Below, in pieces: positions 19,223 to 27,506 of a stretch of 64,000 nucleotides of DNA. Under the pieces are notes generated by a model. That model saw only the letters and a list, made by a program, of their open reading frames with translations. It did not search any database and had not been told where the DNA came from. Location of the stretch: the IMG/VR virus record IMGVR_UViG_3300018424_005577, positions 37,912 to 101,911 of that record, one strand, 5' to 3'. The translations under genes and the position numbers were made by a program. The stretch comes from a virus. Numbering within the stretch: the stretch's first letter is position 1; each line of letters opens with the position of its first letter.

Positions 19223-19672
19223 ATGCAGTGGACTTACAAAGGCAAAGTAATAGACAAAATACCAGACGAGTATGAAGGCTTTGTATATCTCATAACCAAT
19301 CTTAAAACTGGGCAAAAGTACGTAGGCAAGAAACTAGCAAAGTTCAAAACAACAAAACCTCCGCTAAAAGGCAAAAAGAACAAACGCAGAGGCTACAAAG
19401 AATCAGACTGGCGTGACTATTGGGGAAGTTCTGATAGATTAAACGCAGATGTAGCAAAGCTAGGCGAAAAAAACTTCACTAGAGAAATACTATACCTATG
19501 TAAAGGCAGGGGCGAAATGTCCTATATTGAGGCAAGAGAGCAATTTGACCGCCGTGTATTAGAGACGGATGAGTATTATAATGGAATTATTAATGTTAGA
19601 GTTGGCGGTTCCGATAAATTGCGCAAGGCTTTGCTAGAACACACCATCAAGGCAAAACAATCCAACACATAA
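19223..19672 (+). CDS. GIY-YIG-like nuclease
   Basis: A 149-aa basic protein. The N-terminus GFVYLITNLKTGQKYVGKK (residues ~20-38) fits the GIY-YIG core, with the two motif halves as FVYLI and YVGKK. A following WRDYWGSS holds the expected basic region, and a late SYIEAREQFDRR supplies the candidate metal-binding Glu, ending with YYNGIINVRVGG as in many members. Phage members act in homing, host-DNA cutting or repair; which applies here is unknown. It lies directly upstream of a GC-rich non-coding stretch, an arrangement that could reflect mobile-element history. No separate zinc-finger or NUMOD DNA-binding domain is visible. Confidence 0.65.
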   Translation: MQWTYKGKVIDKIPDEYEGFVYLITNLKTGQKYVGKKLAKFKTTKPPLKGKKNKRRGYKESDWRDYWGSSDRLNADVAKLGEKNFTREILYLCKGRGEMSYIEAREQFDRRVLETDEYYNGIINVRVGGSDKLRKALLEHTIKAKQSNT

Positions 19673-20040
19673 GGTTAGCGGGCCAGTTTAGAAATACCGC
19701 TGTGGAAAAAGCACTCGTATAGAGGCACACGTAACACGTTGAGCGGCGTTCGGTAGTAGAGCGTTTGATTGACGTAGATGGAATGTTGGCTGTCGAAAAA
19801 CTGCAAAGTACATAAAAACCGTATGCACAGGAACGAAGCAACGGGTAGCGCAAGCGATGTCGACGTAGGTTGGGAAAGGTCAGAGCCCATTGTACAGCAG
19901 AAAATACCTACTTCCAAGTCTCGGCTGTGACGAACTCACATGAAGCGAATTTTGAGACAGGCTGGAACCGTAACAGGTTCCGTCTGACTGAAACAATCTA
20001 CATGAAACTTAGACGCTTTACTTCGTAAAGCGTTTTTTCA
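19673..20040 (+). ncRNA. Candidate structured RNA 1 (GC-rich, terminated)
   Basis: After the nuclease stop there is no credible gene for ~490 bases. By my count 19681-19980 is about half G+C, well above the flanking genes. Visible foldbacks include CCGCT (19697-19701) with AGCGG at either 19677-19681 or 19742-19746; TGTGA/TCACA around 19925-19940; and a nested stem CAGGC..GTCTG enclosing GGAACC..GGTTCC near 19958-19985. It ends in a perfect intrinsic terminator. I find no tRNA T-arm, no tmRNA tag, no RNase P or group I core. The 5' end is undefined: no good promoter lies directly upstream, so it may be processed from the gp46 operon transcript. Confidence 0.55.
20013..20038 (+). terminator. 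Intrinsic terminator after candidate RNA 1
   Basis: A nine-base-pair perfect stem (ACGCTTTAC 20013-20021 with GTAAAGCGT 20025-20033, loop TTC) is followed by six T residues. It closes the gp55-gp47-gp46-nuclease-RNA transcription unit. Confidence 0.85.
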
Positions 20041-20165
20041 TATATAATCACTTCTATCATACAAAACGAAGTGTATAGTTTGAGCGATAGCGAAAACAAA
20101 TATCTACGAAGTAGATATTCAAAAAGATAACTAAATACATTATAAGTTAGGAAAAGATTAAGCCG
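20041..20165 (+). other. Intergenic leader with two further hairpins
   Basis: This stretch holds CACTTC/GAAGTG (20049-20054 with 20068-20073) and a perfect nine-pair hairpin at 20099-20119 (arms AATATCTAC and GTAGATATT, loop GAA). The latter has no T run on the plus strand but is followed by TTTGTTTT on the minus strand, so it could stop leftward readthrough. No ORF is supported. Confidence 0.4.
20130..20137 (+). promoter_or_regulatory. Late promoter candidate (ACTAAATA)
   Basis: ACTAAATACATTAT lies about 30 bases before the ATG at 20166, with AGGAAA as ribosome site in between. The octamer equals the one ahead of the minus-strand baseplate operon, and the trailing CATTAT recurs after the TATAAATA at 22357. 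Confidence 0.5.
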
Positions 20166-21308
20166 ATGAAAGTTTACGATATTGTTTCTCTTAGAGAAGA
20201 TGAATTGCCAAACGCTAGTATGAGCGATTTGCGTTCTATGCAGTTTGTTGCTGACAAGCAAATATTACCTGATGGAAAAGTAAGAGTTTTATTACCAGAT
20301 GGTCAAATCTTAGATTTTGCCGACGAGGCTGAACTAGAAAGAGAAACACGAAAAGCTAAATCTAGACTAGCAACAAAAATAAGAGGGATACCTAGTTTAA
20401 CTAAACTTGCATCAAGTGCCGCAAGAGTAAACTGGTGGATACAAATTTCGGAAGCAATATATTCAGCTTACACAGAATTTAGCACAAATGGAATTAACGG
20501 TAATTACGAAGCAGTAAAAATGGAACTGCTTGAAGTAGGTGTTGCCGCTGGTTTAAGAGTAGTAATAGGAACTGTAAGAACACTGGCTAAAGGAGCAGGA
20601 GCTCTTAAATGGATCAAACGTTTAACTACTGCTAAACGTTCAGCACAAATGGCAACAGCGGCGTTAGGCGCGGCAGGTTTTGCAACAGGAGGTATAACCT
20701 GGGTAGGTGCATTGATTACAGGTGCCGGTTGGATTGCTACGGAAGTTGCGCTATACCTAGCTACAGATTATATAGCCGATATGATCATGGATGAGTTTTT
20801 CAATCCTGAAGAAGTTGAAAAAGAATTAGCAGAACAACTGCAAGATGAATTAAGTTTAATTTTAGGTTTGACTAGAAGTGCTAGACACGTAGACGCTGAC
20901 GGTGATGGCGAGCCAGACAATATCAATCCAGAAACTGGCAATGTAGTAGATCCAGAAACTGGTCAGGATTACAAATATGATTTAGGTGATTTAACTCCTG
21001 ATGATATAGAAAGATTACGCAATGCTACTCCAGGTCAAATTAATCAACTAGCCGATGATCCAAGATTTTCTGATGTATTGTCAGACTATAGAAATAGGAT
21101 GGACAGCATAGGCGGTCCTAATTCACGTCGTAGAAGTATAACTGATTTCGAAAGAGAATCAGTGCGTGAAGAATCTGACGAAGGAAAAGTAGCAGGTACT
21201 GAAGAACTACAAGGATTTGTAAACTTCTTAAAAGACAAAGGCTACGACAGAGATTTACGCACTAAAGTTGTAAAAGTTGCACAGCATACTATGCGTCAAT
21301 CAGATTAA
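20166..21308 (+). CDS. Candidate internal capsid protein with hydrophobic centre
   Basis: A 380-aa protein I do not recognise by family. The N-terminus MKVYDIVSLRE resembles the capsid-targeting leader of T4 internal proteins (MKTYQEFIAE type), and L9-R10-E11 fits the LXE/IXE cleavage rule of the gp21 protease encoded downstream. The centre (~125-210) is rich in Gly/Ala with hydrophobic runs such as MATAALGAAGFATGGITWVG and ALITGAGWIATEVALYLATD, suggesting membrane insertion. An Asp-rich segment (DADGDGEPDNINPETGN) could bind calcium. I infer a protein packed in the head and ejected with DNA, possibly acting on the host membrane. A virion structural protein is the alternative. Its end overlaps the convergent gene by nine bases. 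Confidence 0.55.
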   Translation: MKVYDIVSLREDELPNASMSDLRSMQFVADKQILPDGKVRVLLPDGQILDFADEAELERETRKAKSRLATKIRGIPSLTKLASSAARVNWWIQISEAIYSAYTEFSTNGINGNYEAVKMELLEVGVAAGLRVVIGTVRTLAKGAGALKWIKRLTTAKRSAQMATAALGAAGFATGGITWVGALITGAGWIATEVALYLATDYIADMIMDEFFNPEEVEKELAEQLQDELSLILGLTRSARHVDADGDGEPDNINPETGNVVDPETGQDYKYDLGDLTPDDIERLRNATPGQINQLADDPRFSDVLSDYRNRMDSIGGPNSRRRSITDFERESVREESDEGKVAGTEELQGFVNFLKDKGYDRDLRTKVVKVAQHTMRQSD

Positions 21309-21521
21309 CGGCAATCCTGTTTTATTAGTAGTTTCAATATTATCTTTAATAATCTTAGATAGAACATCTCTATCGTCTACACTTATTTTATAGAACAAGT
21401 CGTCGTAGCTTAGTGCGCCTCTCATATTCCAACCTATTCTATACAATGTATCTTTGAGTTGTTTTATATCGTTTTCGTATTGTACTGAAAGCTCTTGTAT
21501 CGCCGAGACGGATAGATTCAA
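21300..21521 (-). CDS. Small conserved-type protein coupled to gp26-like gene
   Basis: I choose the TTG at 21521, whose last two bases plus the next form the TGA of the upstream gene (TTGA overlap), giving 73 aa: it begins MNLSVSAIQELSVQYENDIK and continues with LYRIGWNMRG and DDRDVLSKIIKDN. A longer ATG start at 21593 would add residues that look like out-of-frame translation of the gp26-like C-terminus. Small proteins of this kind follow gp26 in marine T4-like phages; a role in baseplate hub or tail assembly is inferred from position. No catalytic motif is seen. Confidence 0.6.
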   Translation of the reverse strand: MNLSVSAIQELSVQYENDIKQLKDTLYRIGWNMRGALSYDDLFYKISVDDRDVLSKIIKDNIETTNKTGLPLI

Positions 21522-22345
21522 GAGCGTGTTACGAAAAAACTTGAGTAGTCCATGTTTACATTTGTAGTAAACGCATGATCGCATTCTGCACAATTTACAG
21601 TTTCTAAAGGATTGTTAAATGTTTTTTTAATTTCTTCAACATGTTTTTTTATTTCTCTATAAAACAATGAATCGCTTTGTGCAATGAAATCATTTATAGA
21701 TTTTGGATCAGTTTCTTTTTCGTTTGTAGACTCAATGCTAGAAATATACTCTAACATTATTTCTAATTGAAGTGCTGTAAGCTCTTTCATTACTTCAGAA
21801 ATATGAGCATCTTTTTGTTCTTTGGTCCAGTCTTCGGGCAATCCTACAACCTGTCTTTGGAAAGTATAGTTACGTAAATTATACGCAGTCATTTGATCAT
21901 AAGTCATAGGTTCATAATTAAATTTTAGACCCTCTATAACATTAGAATCAGGAAATGTTCTGTTTTGAAATTTTTCGAGATAGGCTTGTAAATTTAAAGC
22001 AAACGAAGATTTAGCCTTACATTCAGGACATGTTACTTCCATATCTAGTGTTTCGCCATATGTAGCTATTCTAATAGCAATTAACGCAAAGTCTATGTCA
22101 ATAGTAGGCATTAGTCCTGGTTTTAATATTGTAGGAATACAACTTTGAATAACTTGCTTTGTAGCATCGCCATTAAAAAGTGCATCTGGTGTTTTAAGTA
22201 ATATTTCGTCTGCCGCAGTCATTCCGAATACTGGCAGACTTACAGCTTGTCCATCAGCTAAAACCCCGTCGGGATAATAATTAGGAGACGGTAGATCAAT
22301 ATATATCTTAGGCTGTCTTTTGTACGATTCAAGAAAACTGCTCAT
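21518..22345 (-). CDS. 26: Baseplate hub assembly protein gp26-like, zinc-binding
   Basis: A 275-aa protein. It contains two CxxC pairs, CPECKAK (~105) and CAECDHAF (~253), suggesting a structural zinc site, and the phrase NYEPMTYDQMTAYNLRNYTF typical of gp26-type proteins in T4-like marine phages. gp26 acts in assembling the hub on which the wedges dock. T4 gp26 is 208 aa. It is transcribed leftward, divergent from the tape-measure-like gene. A weak AGGAA ribosome site precedes the ATG; the upstream gap carries late octamers only on the other strand, with a poorer TTAAATA on this one. Confidence 0.65.
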   Translation of the reverse strand: MSSFLESYKRQPKIYIDLPSPNYYPDGVLADGQAVSLPVFGMTAADEILLKTPDALFNGDATKQVIQSCIPTILKPGLMPTIDIDFALIAIRIATYGETLDMEVTCPECKAKSSFALNLQAYLEKFQNRTFPDSNVIEGLKFNYEPMTYDQMTAYNLRNYTFQRQVVGLPEDWTKEQKDAHISEVMKELTALQLEIMLEYISSIESTNEKETDPKSINDFIAQSDSLFYREIKKHVEEIKKTFNNPLETVNCAECDHAFTTNVNMDYSSFFVTRS

Positions 22346-22356
22346 ATTATAATTCC

Positions 22357-22364
22357 TATAAATA
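22357..22364 (+). promoter_or_regulatory. Late promoter TATAAATA (distal copy)
   Basis: A perfect T4 late octamer followed by CATTATG, 52 bases upstream of the TTG start at 22416. A second perfect octamer follows 35 bases later. Confidence 0.65.
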
Positions 22365-22391
22365 CATTATGTTATATACTTTATTTAAGTC

Positions 22392-22399
22392 TATAAATA
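22392..22399 (+). promoter_or_regulatory. Late promoter TATAAATA (proximal copy)
   Basis: A second perfect T4 late octamer. A GGAG ribosome site at 22404-22407 is so close that a start 6-8 bases downstream of the octamer would leave almost no leader; the distal copy may therefore be the productive one. Confidence 0.55.
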
Positions 22400-22415
22400 A
22401 CCAGGAGATTTAGAT

Positions 22416-24743
22416 TTGGCAGTAAGAATACAAGGTGGTGGTGAACTTGACGGTGCAATACTAGCAGGTGTAGCTACCGAAGATGGTCAAAACGCAATCA
22501 GACAGCTTTTAGGCGGTCTACCTGGTGAATTAGGCAGAACTACCGCAGATAATATCAACGCAGCCAACGATTCTGGCGCTAACATGATCAGTCGCATGGC
22601 GCAAGGTACTATGACCGCTGTTACAGAAACGTTAACAGGAACTGCAAGTACGATTGCAGGAATAAGCGGTAACTTAATCCAAGGTAATTTTGCTCTTACT
22701 GATCAAACTAAAGTATTAAAAGATTCTTTTGGAAATTTAAACACAGGCTCTAATTTTCTAAACGGAGCCTTTGCAACTCTAGCAGGCGGTGCCGACAATG
22801 TAGTAAAATACATTCAAGATTCAGCAGATGCATTTAGGGGAATGAGTGATGCTGGCGGAGGTCTTGAAGGAGATTTAATTACTCTTAGAGTAGCCGCGGC
22901 CCAAACTAGAATGCCTCTAGATGAATTTGCAGGAATGGTAACTGAAAATTCTGCAAAACTTTTAGCATTAGGTGGTAGTGTTGATCAAGGTACAAGAGCA
23001 TTTGTAGAACAAAGTAAAGCATTTTATGATAGTAGACTAGGTTTAGGTGTTCAAGCTCTAGGTATAGGATTTGAAGAATCAAATCAATATCTAATGGACT
23101 ATATGGATGCCCAGCGTAGAAATGATACCTATCAAAATATGACTACAAGTCAGAGAAATAAAGCCGCTCAAGATTATATCTACGAATTAGATACACTAGC
23201 AAGACTAACAGGTAAAAGTCGTAAAGAACTTCAAGATGAAGCTAGGCAAAGAATGCGAGCAGGTCAAACTCAAGCCGCTCTAAGGCAGATAGAAAAACGC
23301 ACAGGTCAAGATGTTACTGCGGCTTATCAAACAATGGCTAGAGATATCAACGGAACACTCGGTCCTGGTTTTGCAGATATGTTTGATAGCATGGTTGCAC
23401 TAAATGGCGCAATTGACCCAACTAATGAAGCAATGAAAGGGTTGTATGCCGCGGCACCAGAGGCTGCTGAATCTATGAGTCAGGCAGCAAAATTAATGAA
23501 CCAAGGTGACATTGAAGGTGCTAATCGAATGATGGAGCAAGCACAGGCTCAAGCACTAGCAAGAATGGATTCTGATGAATACCTAAGTGTAGCAAGACTG
23601 GGCGGACTAGCAGGCGCAGTTGGTACAGCAAGTTCGGATTTACTAGAAGTTAATCAAGACTTTTTAGATGCAATTAAAACTCAAATTGATGGTAATAACA
23701 GAGCTGGTGCAAGTGCAGAAGAATTTGCAAATGCGTTAAACAGGGCAAGAGAAAATATTGCTACAGCACAAAATAACACGCAAAGCTCTCCAACTATGGG
23801 AGGTGTTGTTGCAACTGAAACAATGATTAGAGATACTGCTAGTGCTTTAGTAACAGAAATTGGCACTCAGTTTAGAACACAAATCGAAGGTGGAATGTTA
23901 GCTGTAAGAGATACAGTATTAAACAGCGAAATCGATCAAACAGTTCAAGATGTTATAAGAGGCGCAGGATCGATTATAGATCCTTCTGGTGTAGATGGAA
24001 TAATAAACGGATTACAAAATATTATTAATGATCCTGAAGCAAGCGAGCAATCTAAAGCCAATGCTCAACAATTATCAGAAATACTACAAGAACAAAGAGC
24101 AATACTTGTTGATTTAAATTCTTCACAAGCAGAAAAAGAAGCGGCTCTAGCATCTATCCAAGCAATATCACTAGAAGCACAAAATGATGTTACAAGAGTT
24201 CGCGAAGATATGCAACAAAATGATATTAATTTGGTTAACAGTTTAGTTGAAAGTGTAGGCACTGCTATTACTGATGCATTTAATAGTATTTTTGGTAACG
24301 GAACTACAATACCAGACGCAGAATTTCCTAACGCACAATTTCCAGAAGGGTCACCTCCTACTCAGATGAACAACGGTACAGTTGGCGAATTTGGTAGACT
24401 ATTTGCTGATTTTGGCGAAGGTACATCAGCAACATTACATAACAACGAAATGGTAGCAAACGAAGCTCAAATGCGAGAAGGTGTAAGAGAACTTACAAGT
24501 AGAATACAAAGTAGAGCAATTACTGCTCGTGCGAATCAACCTGCTCCTAACCAAGATTTTTCAGAAGTTATAAATCAACTTAGAACAATGCTTCAAGAAT
24601 CAGGCAGTCAGGGACAAGAAATGTTAAATACTACACTACAAGAATTAGCTGGCGTAGCACATAGACAGCTTGATGTTCAGTCTAAGAACTTACGTGCTTC
24701 TAGAAATTTAAGTGGAAATGTGTTTAAAGGCTTAGGATTTTAA
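22416..24743 (+). CDS. Tape-measure-like tail protein
   Basis: A 775-aa, largely helical protein rich in Ala, Gln and Asn, with a Gly-rich N-terminus. The C-terminal region has GEFGRLFADFGEGTSATLHN followed by NEMVANEAQM, similar to the LHxNEAV-type motif near the end of many tape-measure proteins. The opening residues AVRIQGGGELDGAIL and long heptad-like helices fit a rod running inside the tail tube. In T4 this role belongs to gp29 (590 aa). The start is TTG with GGAG eight bases upstream; the next gene (portal) follows after three bases. gp29-type is the best reading but not proven. Confidence 0.55.
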   Translation: MAVRIQGGGELDGAILAGVATEDGQNAIRQLLGGLPGELGRTTADNINAANDSGANMISRMAQGTMTAVTETLTGTASTIAGISGNLIQGNFALTDQTKVLKDSFGNLNTGSNFLNGAFATLAGGADNVVKYIQDSADAFRGMSDAGGGLEGDLITLRVAAAQTRMPLDEFAGMVTENSAKLLALGGSVDQGTRAFVEQSKAFYDSRLGLGVQALGIGFEESNQYLMDYMDAQRRNDTYQNMTTSQRNKAAQDYIYELDTLARLTGKSRKELQDEARQRMRAGQTQAALRQIEKRTGQDVTAAYQTMARDINGTLGPGFADMFDSMVALNGAIDPTNEAMKGLYAAAPEAAESMSQAAKLMNQGDIEGANRMMEQAQAQALARMDSDEYLSVARLGGLAGAVGTASSDLLEVNQDFLDAIKTQIDGNNRAGASAEEFANALNRARENIATAQNNTQSSPTMGGVVATETMIRDTASALVTEIGTQFRTQIEGGMLAVRDTVLNSEIDQTVQDVIRGAGSIIDPSGVDGIINGLQNIINDPEASEQSKANAQQLSEILQEQRAILVDLNSSQAEKEAALASIQAISLEAQNDVTRVREDMQQNDINLVNSLVESVGTAITDAFNSIFGNGTTIPDAEFPNAQFPEGSPPTQMNNGTVGEFGRLFADFGEGTSATLHNNEMVANEAQMREGVRELTSRIQSRAITARANQPAPNQDFSEVINQLRTMLQESGSQGQEMLNTTLQELAGVAHRQLDVQSKNLRASRNLSGNVFKGLGF

Positions 24744-24746
24744 TAG

Positions 24747-26492
24747 ATGAGTTGGAAAAAATATTTTACTCCTGTTCAAACTGGTGATAATACATCAGGA
24801 AGCTTCTCTCCTTTTTCTAATACTAGAGGAGGACAGCCAGGACCTGCACGTACAAATTATAGTTCATATTTGCCAGATGTATACGTAGGATCGCCCAACC
24901 GTGTTGAAAGATACGGACATTATAATACAATGGATTTAGATTCTGAAGTAAATGCGGCATTAGACATTCTTGCAGAATTTTGCACACAAAAGAATGACCA
25001 AAACGGAACAAACTTCAAGTTCGAATTTACCAAAAGTGCAACCAACTCAGAAGTACAAATTTTAAGTCAGTACCTCAAACAATGGTACAAACTCAATAAC
25101 TTTGAAACTAGAATGTTCAGAGTATTGCGTAATGTATTCAAGTATGGTGATCAAATCTTTTTAAGAGATCCAGAAACAAAAAAATTATTTCATATTGATC
25201 CAGCTAAAGTTAAAAGAATTATTGTAAATGAATCAGAAGGTAAAACTCCTGAGCAATATATTGTTAGAGATATAAACTTTAACTTTAGAGATTTAGTAGC
25301 TACAACGCCTCATCAAACAAATGGAAACATTACTGGAGGCGGAGAAGGTTATATCACCGGCGGTGTTAGAGGCATGGTAGGACAACCTAATCAAGCAACC
25401 TCCGGCAGTCGTTTTTCACTAGAAGATGGTGAAATAGCTATTGATGCAAAACATATTATACATCTAAGTTTATCAGAAGGTCTTGATAATAACTATCCAT
25501 TTGGTAATAGCTTGCTTGAAACAGTATTTAAAGTGTACAAGCAAAAAGAATTGCTTGAAGATGCAATTATTATCTACAGAGTGCAACGAGCACCTGAAAG
25601 GAGAGTATTCTACGTTGATGTGGGCAACATGCCATCACACCTTGCTATGCAATTTGTTGAGCGTGTTAAAACGGAAATACACCAAAGACGTATCCCATCC
25701 GCGACTGGGGGCGGTCAGAATGTCATAGACTCTAGTTACAATCCTCTATCAATCAACGAAGATTACTTTTTCCCTCAAACTGCTGAAGGCCGTGGCAGTA
25801 AAGTTGAAACACTACCAGGAGGAACTAATCTCGGAGAAATTGACGACTTAAGATATTTTACAAATAAACTTGTACGCGGTTTGCGTATACCTAGCTCATA
25901 CTTACCAACAGGTGCAGACGATGGCGCAACATCTTATAATGACGGTCGTGTTGGTACTGCATACATTCAAGAACTTCGTTTTAACACATACTGTGAACGC
26001 TTGCAAGGTCTTGTAATAGAAGATTTAAATCAAGAATTTAAACGTTACTTGTTAGAAAAAGGTGTAAACATTGATACTAACATGTTTGATCTTGTGTTTG
26101 AACCTCCGCAAAACTTTGCTAGTTACAGACAGGCAGAACTTGACAACAGTCGTGTTCCAACATTTACACAAATGAGTGCTATACCTTATGTTGCTAATAG
26201 ATTTGCGTTAAAACGTTTCTTAGGTTTAACTGATGAAGAAATTGCAGAAAATGAAGTTCTATGGCGCGAAGAAAATGATGAAAACATTGAACCAAATGCC
26301 GAAGACGCCGCCGCCGAAATGAGAGGCGCAGGAATTAGTTCAGCAGGTATAAGTGCAGATCTAGGTGGACTTGAAGACGAAGCACCTGACACAGGTGGAG
26401 AACTAGACGGCGGTGACACTGCCGGACCAGAATCAGCTACAACCGCTCCTCCAGGAGGCGGAGGTGATACTGGTGGCGATATACAGATTTAA
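24747..26492 (+). CDS. 20: Portal vertex protein gp20
   Basis: A 581-aa portal. Diagnostic stretches include VFKYGDQIFLRDPETKKLFH, DAIIIYRVQRAPERRVFYVD, SYNPLSINEDYFFPQTAEGR and VRGLRIPSSYLPTG. Twelve copies form the ring for DNA entry and exit, head nucleation and tail joining. Length is close to T4 gp20 (524 aa). The last ~65 residues are an acidic/Gly-rich tail (repeated GG and D). It opens the head operon: gp20, two small genes, core protein, gp21, gp22, gp23. Confidence 0.96.
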   Translation: MSWKKYFTPVQTGDNTSGSFSPFSNTRGGQPGPARTNYSSYLPDVYVGSPNRVERYGHYNTMDLDSEVNAALDILAEFCTQKNDQNGTNFKFEFTKSATNSEVQILSQYLKQWYKLNNFETRMFRVLRNVFKYGDQIFLRDPETKKLFHIDPAKVKRIIVNESEGKTPEQYIVRDINFNFRDLVATTPHQTNGNITGGGEGYITGGVRGMVGQPNQATSGSRFSLEDGEIAIDAKHIIHLSLSEGLDNNYPFGNSLLETVFKVYKQKELLEDAIIIYRVQRAPERRVFYVDVGNMPSHLAMQFVERVKTEIHQRRIPSATGGGQNVIDSSYNPLSINEDYFFPQTAEGRGSKVETLPGGTNLGEIDDLRYFTNKLVRGLRIPSSYLPTGADDGATSYNDGRVGTAYIQELRFNTYCERLQGLVIEDLNQEFKRYLLEKGVNIDTNMFDLVFEPPQNFASYRQAELDNSRVPTFTQMSAIPYVANRFALKRFLGLTDEEIAENEVLWREENDENIEPNAEDAAAEMRGAGISSAGISADLGGLEDEAPDTGGELDGGDTAGPESATTAPPGGGGDTGGDIQI

Positions 26493-26506
26493 AGATAAAT
26501 ATTATC

Positions 26507-26758
26507 ATGAACTTAAGAGAGATATTTTACATAGATAGAGATAGCCTTGAAAACGTGATAGACGATAGATATGATCCCGTCTATGACGATTCTATTGTCG
26601 ATCTAGATGACACACGTAAAACTCGATTAACACTTCGCCAGATTAACCGTGCTCGCAAGGCCGCTGAAGTACATACAAAAGCAAAAGAAAACGAACTTGA
26701 GTTTGTTAGACAGATGTATGGACTGGCAGCTCAGGCTGCCGCGGGTGGCGGATTGTAA
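26507..26758 (+). CDS. Small head-operon protein of unknown function
   Basis: An 83-aa protein between portal and core genes. The middle is acidic (YDPVYDDSIVDLDDTR) and the rest helical and basic (LTLRQINRARKAAEVHTKAK), ending AAQAAAGGGL. No ribosome site is obvious, and a GATAAATA octamer (26494-26501) lies too close to the ATG to serve this start, so translation is probably coupled to gp20. Its stop overlaps the next ATG (TAATG). A minor prohead or portal-associated role is inferred from location only. Confidence 0.6.
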   Translation: MNLREIFYIDRDSLENVIDDRYDPVYDDSIVDLDDTRKTRLTLRQINRARKAAEVHTKAKENELEFVRQMYGLAAQAAAGGGL

Positions 26759-27492
26759 TGCCGAAGATAGATAAGTCTAAATATACAAAAGAAGAATTCC
26801 AAAAAATAAGAGACGCAAGAAGAGCAGAAAAAGCTAAACAGCGTAGTCTTAAACTTCAAAAAGAAATAACAGAAAGCAAATCAAATCCTTTGCCTAATAC
26901 CTCATCTAATACATGCTTTGTATTAGGAAATGGTGTAAGCAGGAAAGGTATACTACCTCAAGAACTTAATGTATACGGAAAGATATATGGCTGTAATGCA
27001 TTATACAGAGAATACAATCCTGATTACTTGGTTGCAGTAGATGTTAAAATGATTTTAGAAATATCTAAATCAGGATATCAATATAATCATCATGTTTGGA
27101 CCAATCCTAATAGAGCGTTTGCAAAAATACAAGGATTAAACTATTTTAGACCAAGTAAAGGGTGGAGTTCAGGACCAACTGCACTATGGCTTGCTAGTCA
27201 ACATGCTCATAAGAGAGTTTTTATTTTAGGTTTTGATTTCAAAGGGTTAGACGATGGTAAACGTTTAAACAACGTTTATGCGGACACAAATAACTACAAA
27301 AAGTCATCAGATGGTGCAACTTTTTTTGGAAACTGGCTAAGACAAACTACAACTGTAGTTAGAGAAAATCCTTTTATAGATTTTTATAGAGTAATAATGC
27401 CTGATAATTATATTCCAGACGAACTAAATAAATTTAACAATTTGAAGCATATTTTTGTTGAAGATTTCAAAAAAATGTTCAATCTTTCCTAG
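26758..27492 (+). CDS. Rossmann-like protein, DUF115/glycosyltransferase-like (tentative)
   Basis: A 244-aa protein with a Lys/Arg-rich N-terminal helix (~1-40) followed by an apparent alpha/beta domain. CFVLGNGVSRKGILPQ resembles the LGNGxS nucleotide-binding loop of DUF115/MptE-like and some sialyltransferase-like proteins; later strands include YGKIYGCNALYREYNPDYLV and KRVFILGFDFKGLDDGK. If correct it would handle a phospho- or nucleotide-sugar. It is odd to find an enzyme-like gene between portal and core genes. I am unsure of the family. Confidence 0.45.
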   Translation: MPKIDKSKYTKEEFQKIRDARRAEKAKQRSLKLQKEITESKSNPLPNTSSNTCFVLGNGVSRKGILPQELNVYGKIYGCNALYREYNPDYLVAVDVKMILEISKSGYQYNHHVWTNPNRAFAKIQGLNYFRPSKGWSSGPTALWLASQHAHKRVFILGFDFKGLDDGKRLNNVYADTNNYKKSSDGATFFGNWLRQTTTVVRENPFIDFYRVIMPDNYIPDELNKFNNLKHIFVEDFKKMFNLS

Positions 27493-27506
27493 CATATATA
27501 CAAAAT

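Noticed and set aside
19843-19872. tmRNA 5'-half resemblance (GATGTCGACGTAGG) in RNA 1
   Set aside because: The short match is suggestive, but no complementary acceptor strand, T-arm or tag ORF accompanies it.
19647-19917. Two overlapping minus-strand ORFs (68 and 80 aa)
   Set aside because: No ribosome sites and Cys/Leu/Ser-rich sequence; they are antisense to the structured RNA candidate and a plus-strand terminator.
20043-20048. TATAAT as promoter after the RNA 1 terminator
   Set aside because: No -35-like hexamer at 16-18 bases; the terminator stem occupies that place.
21522-21593. ATG start at 21593 for the small minus-strand gene
   Set aside because: The added residues mirror the gp26-like C-terminus out of frame; the TTGA overlap start is more natural.
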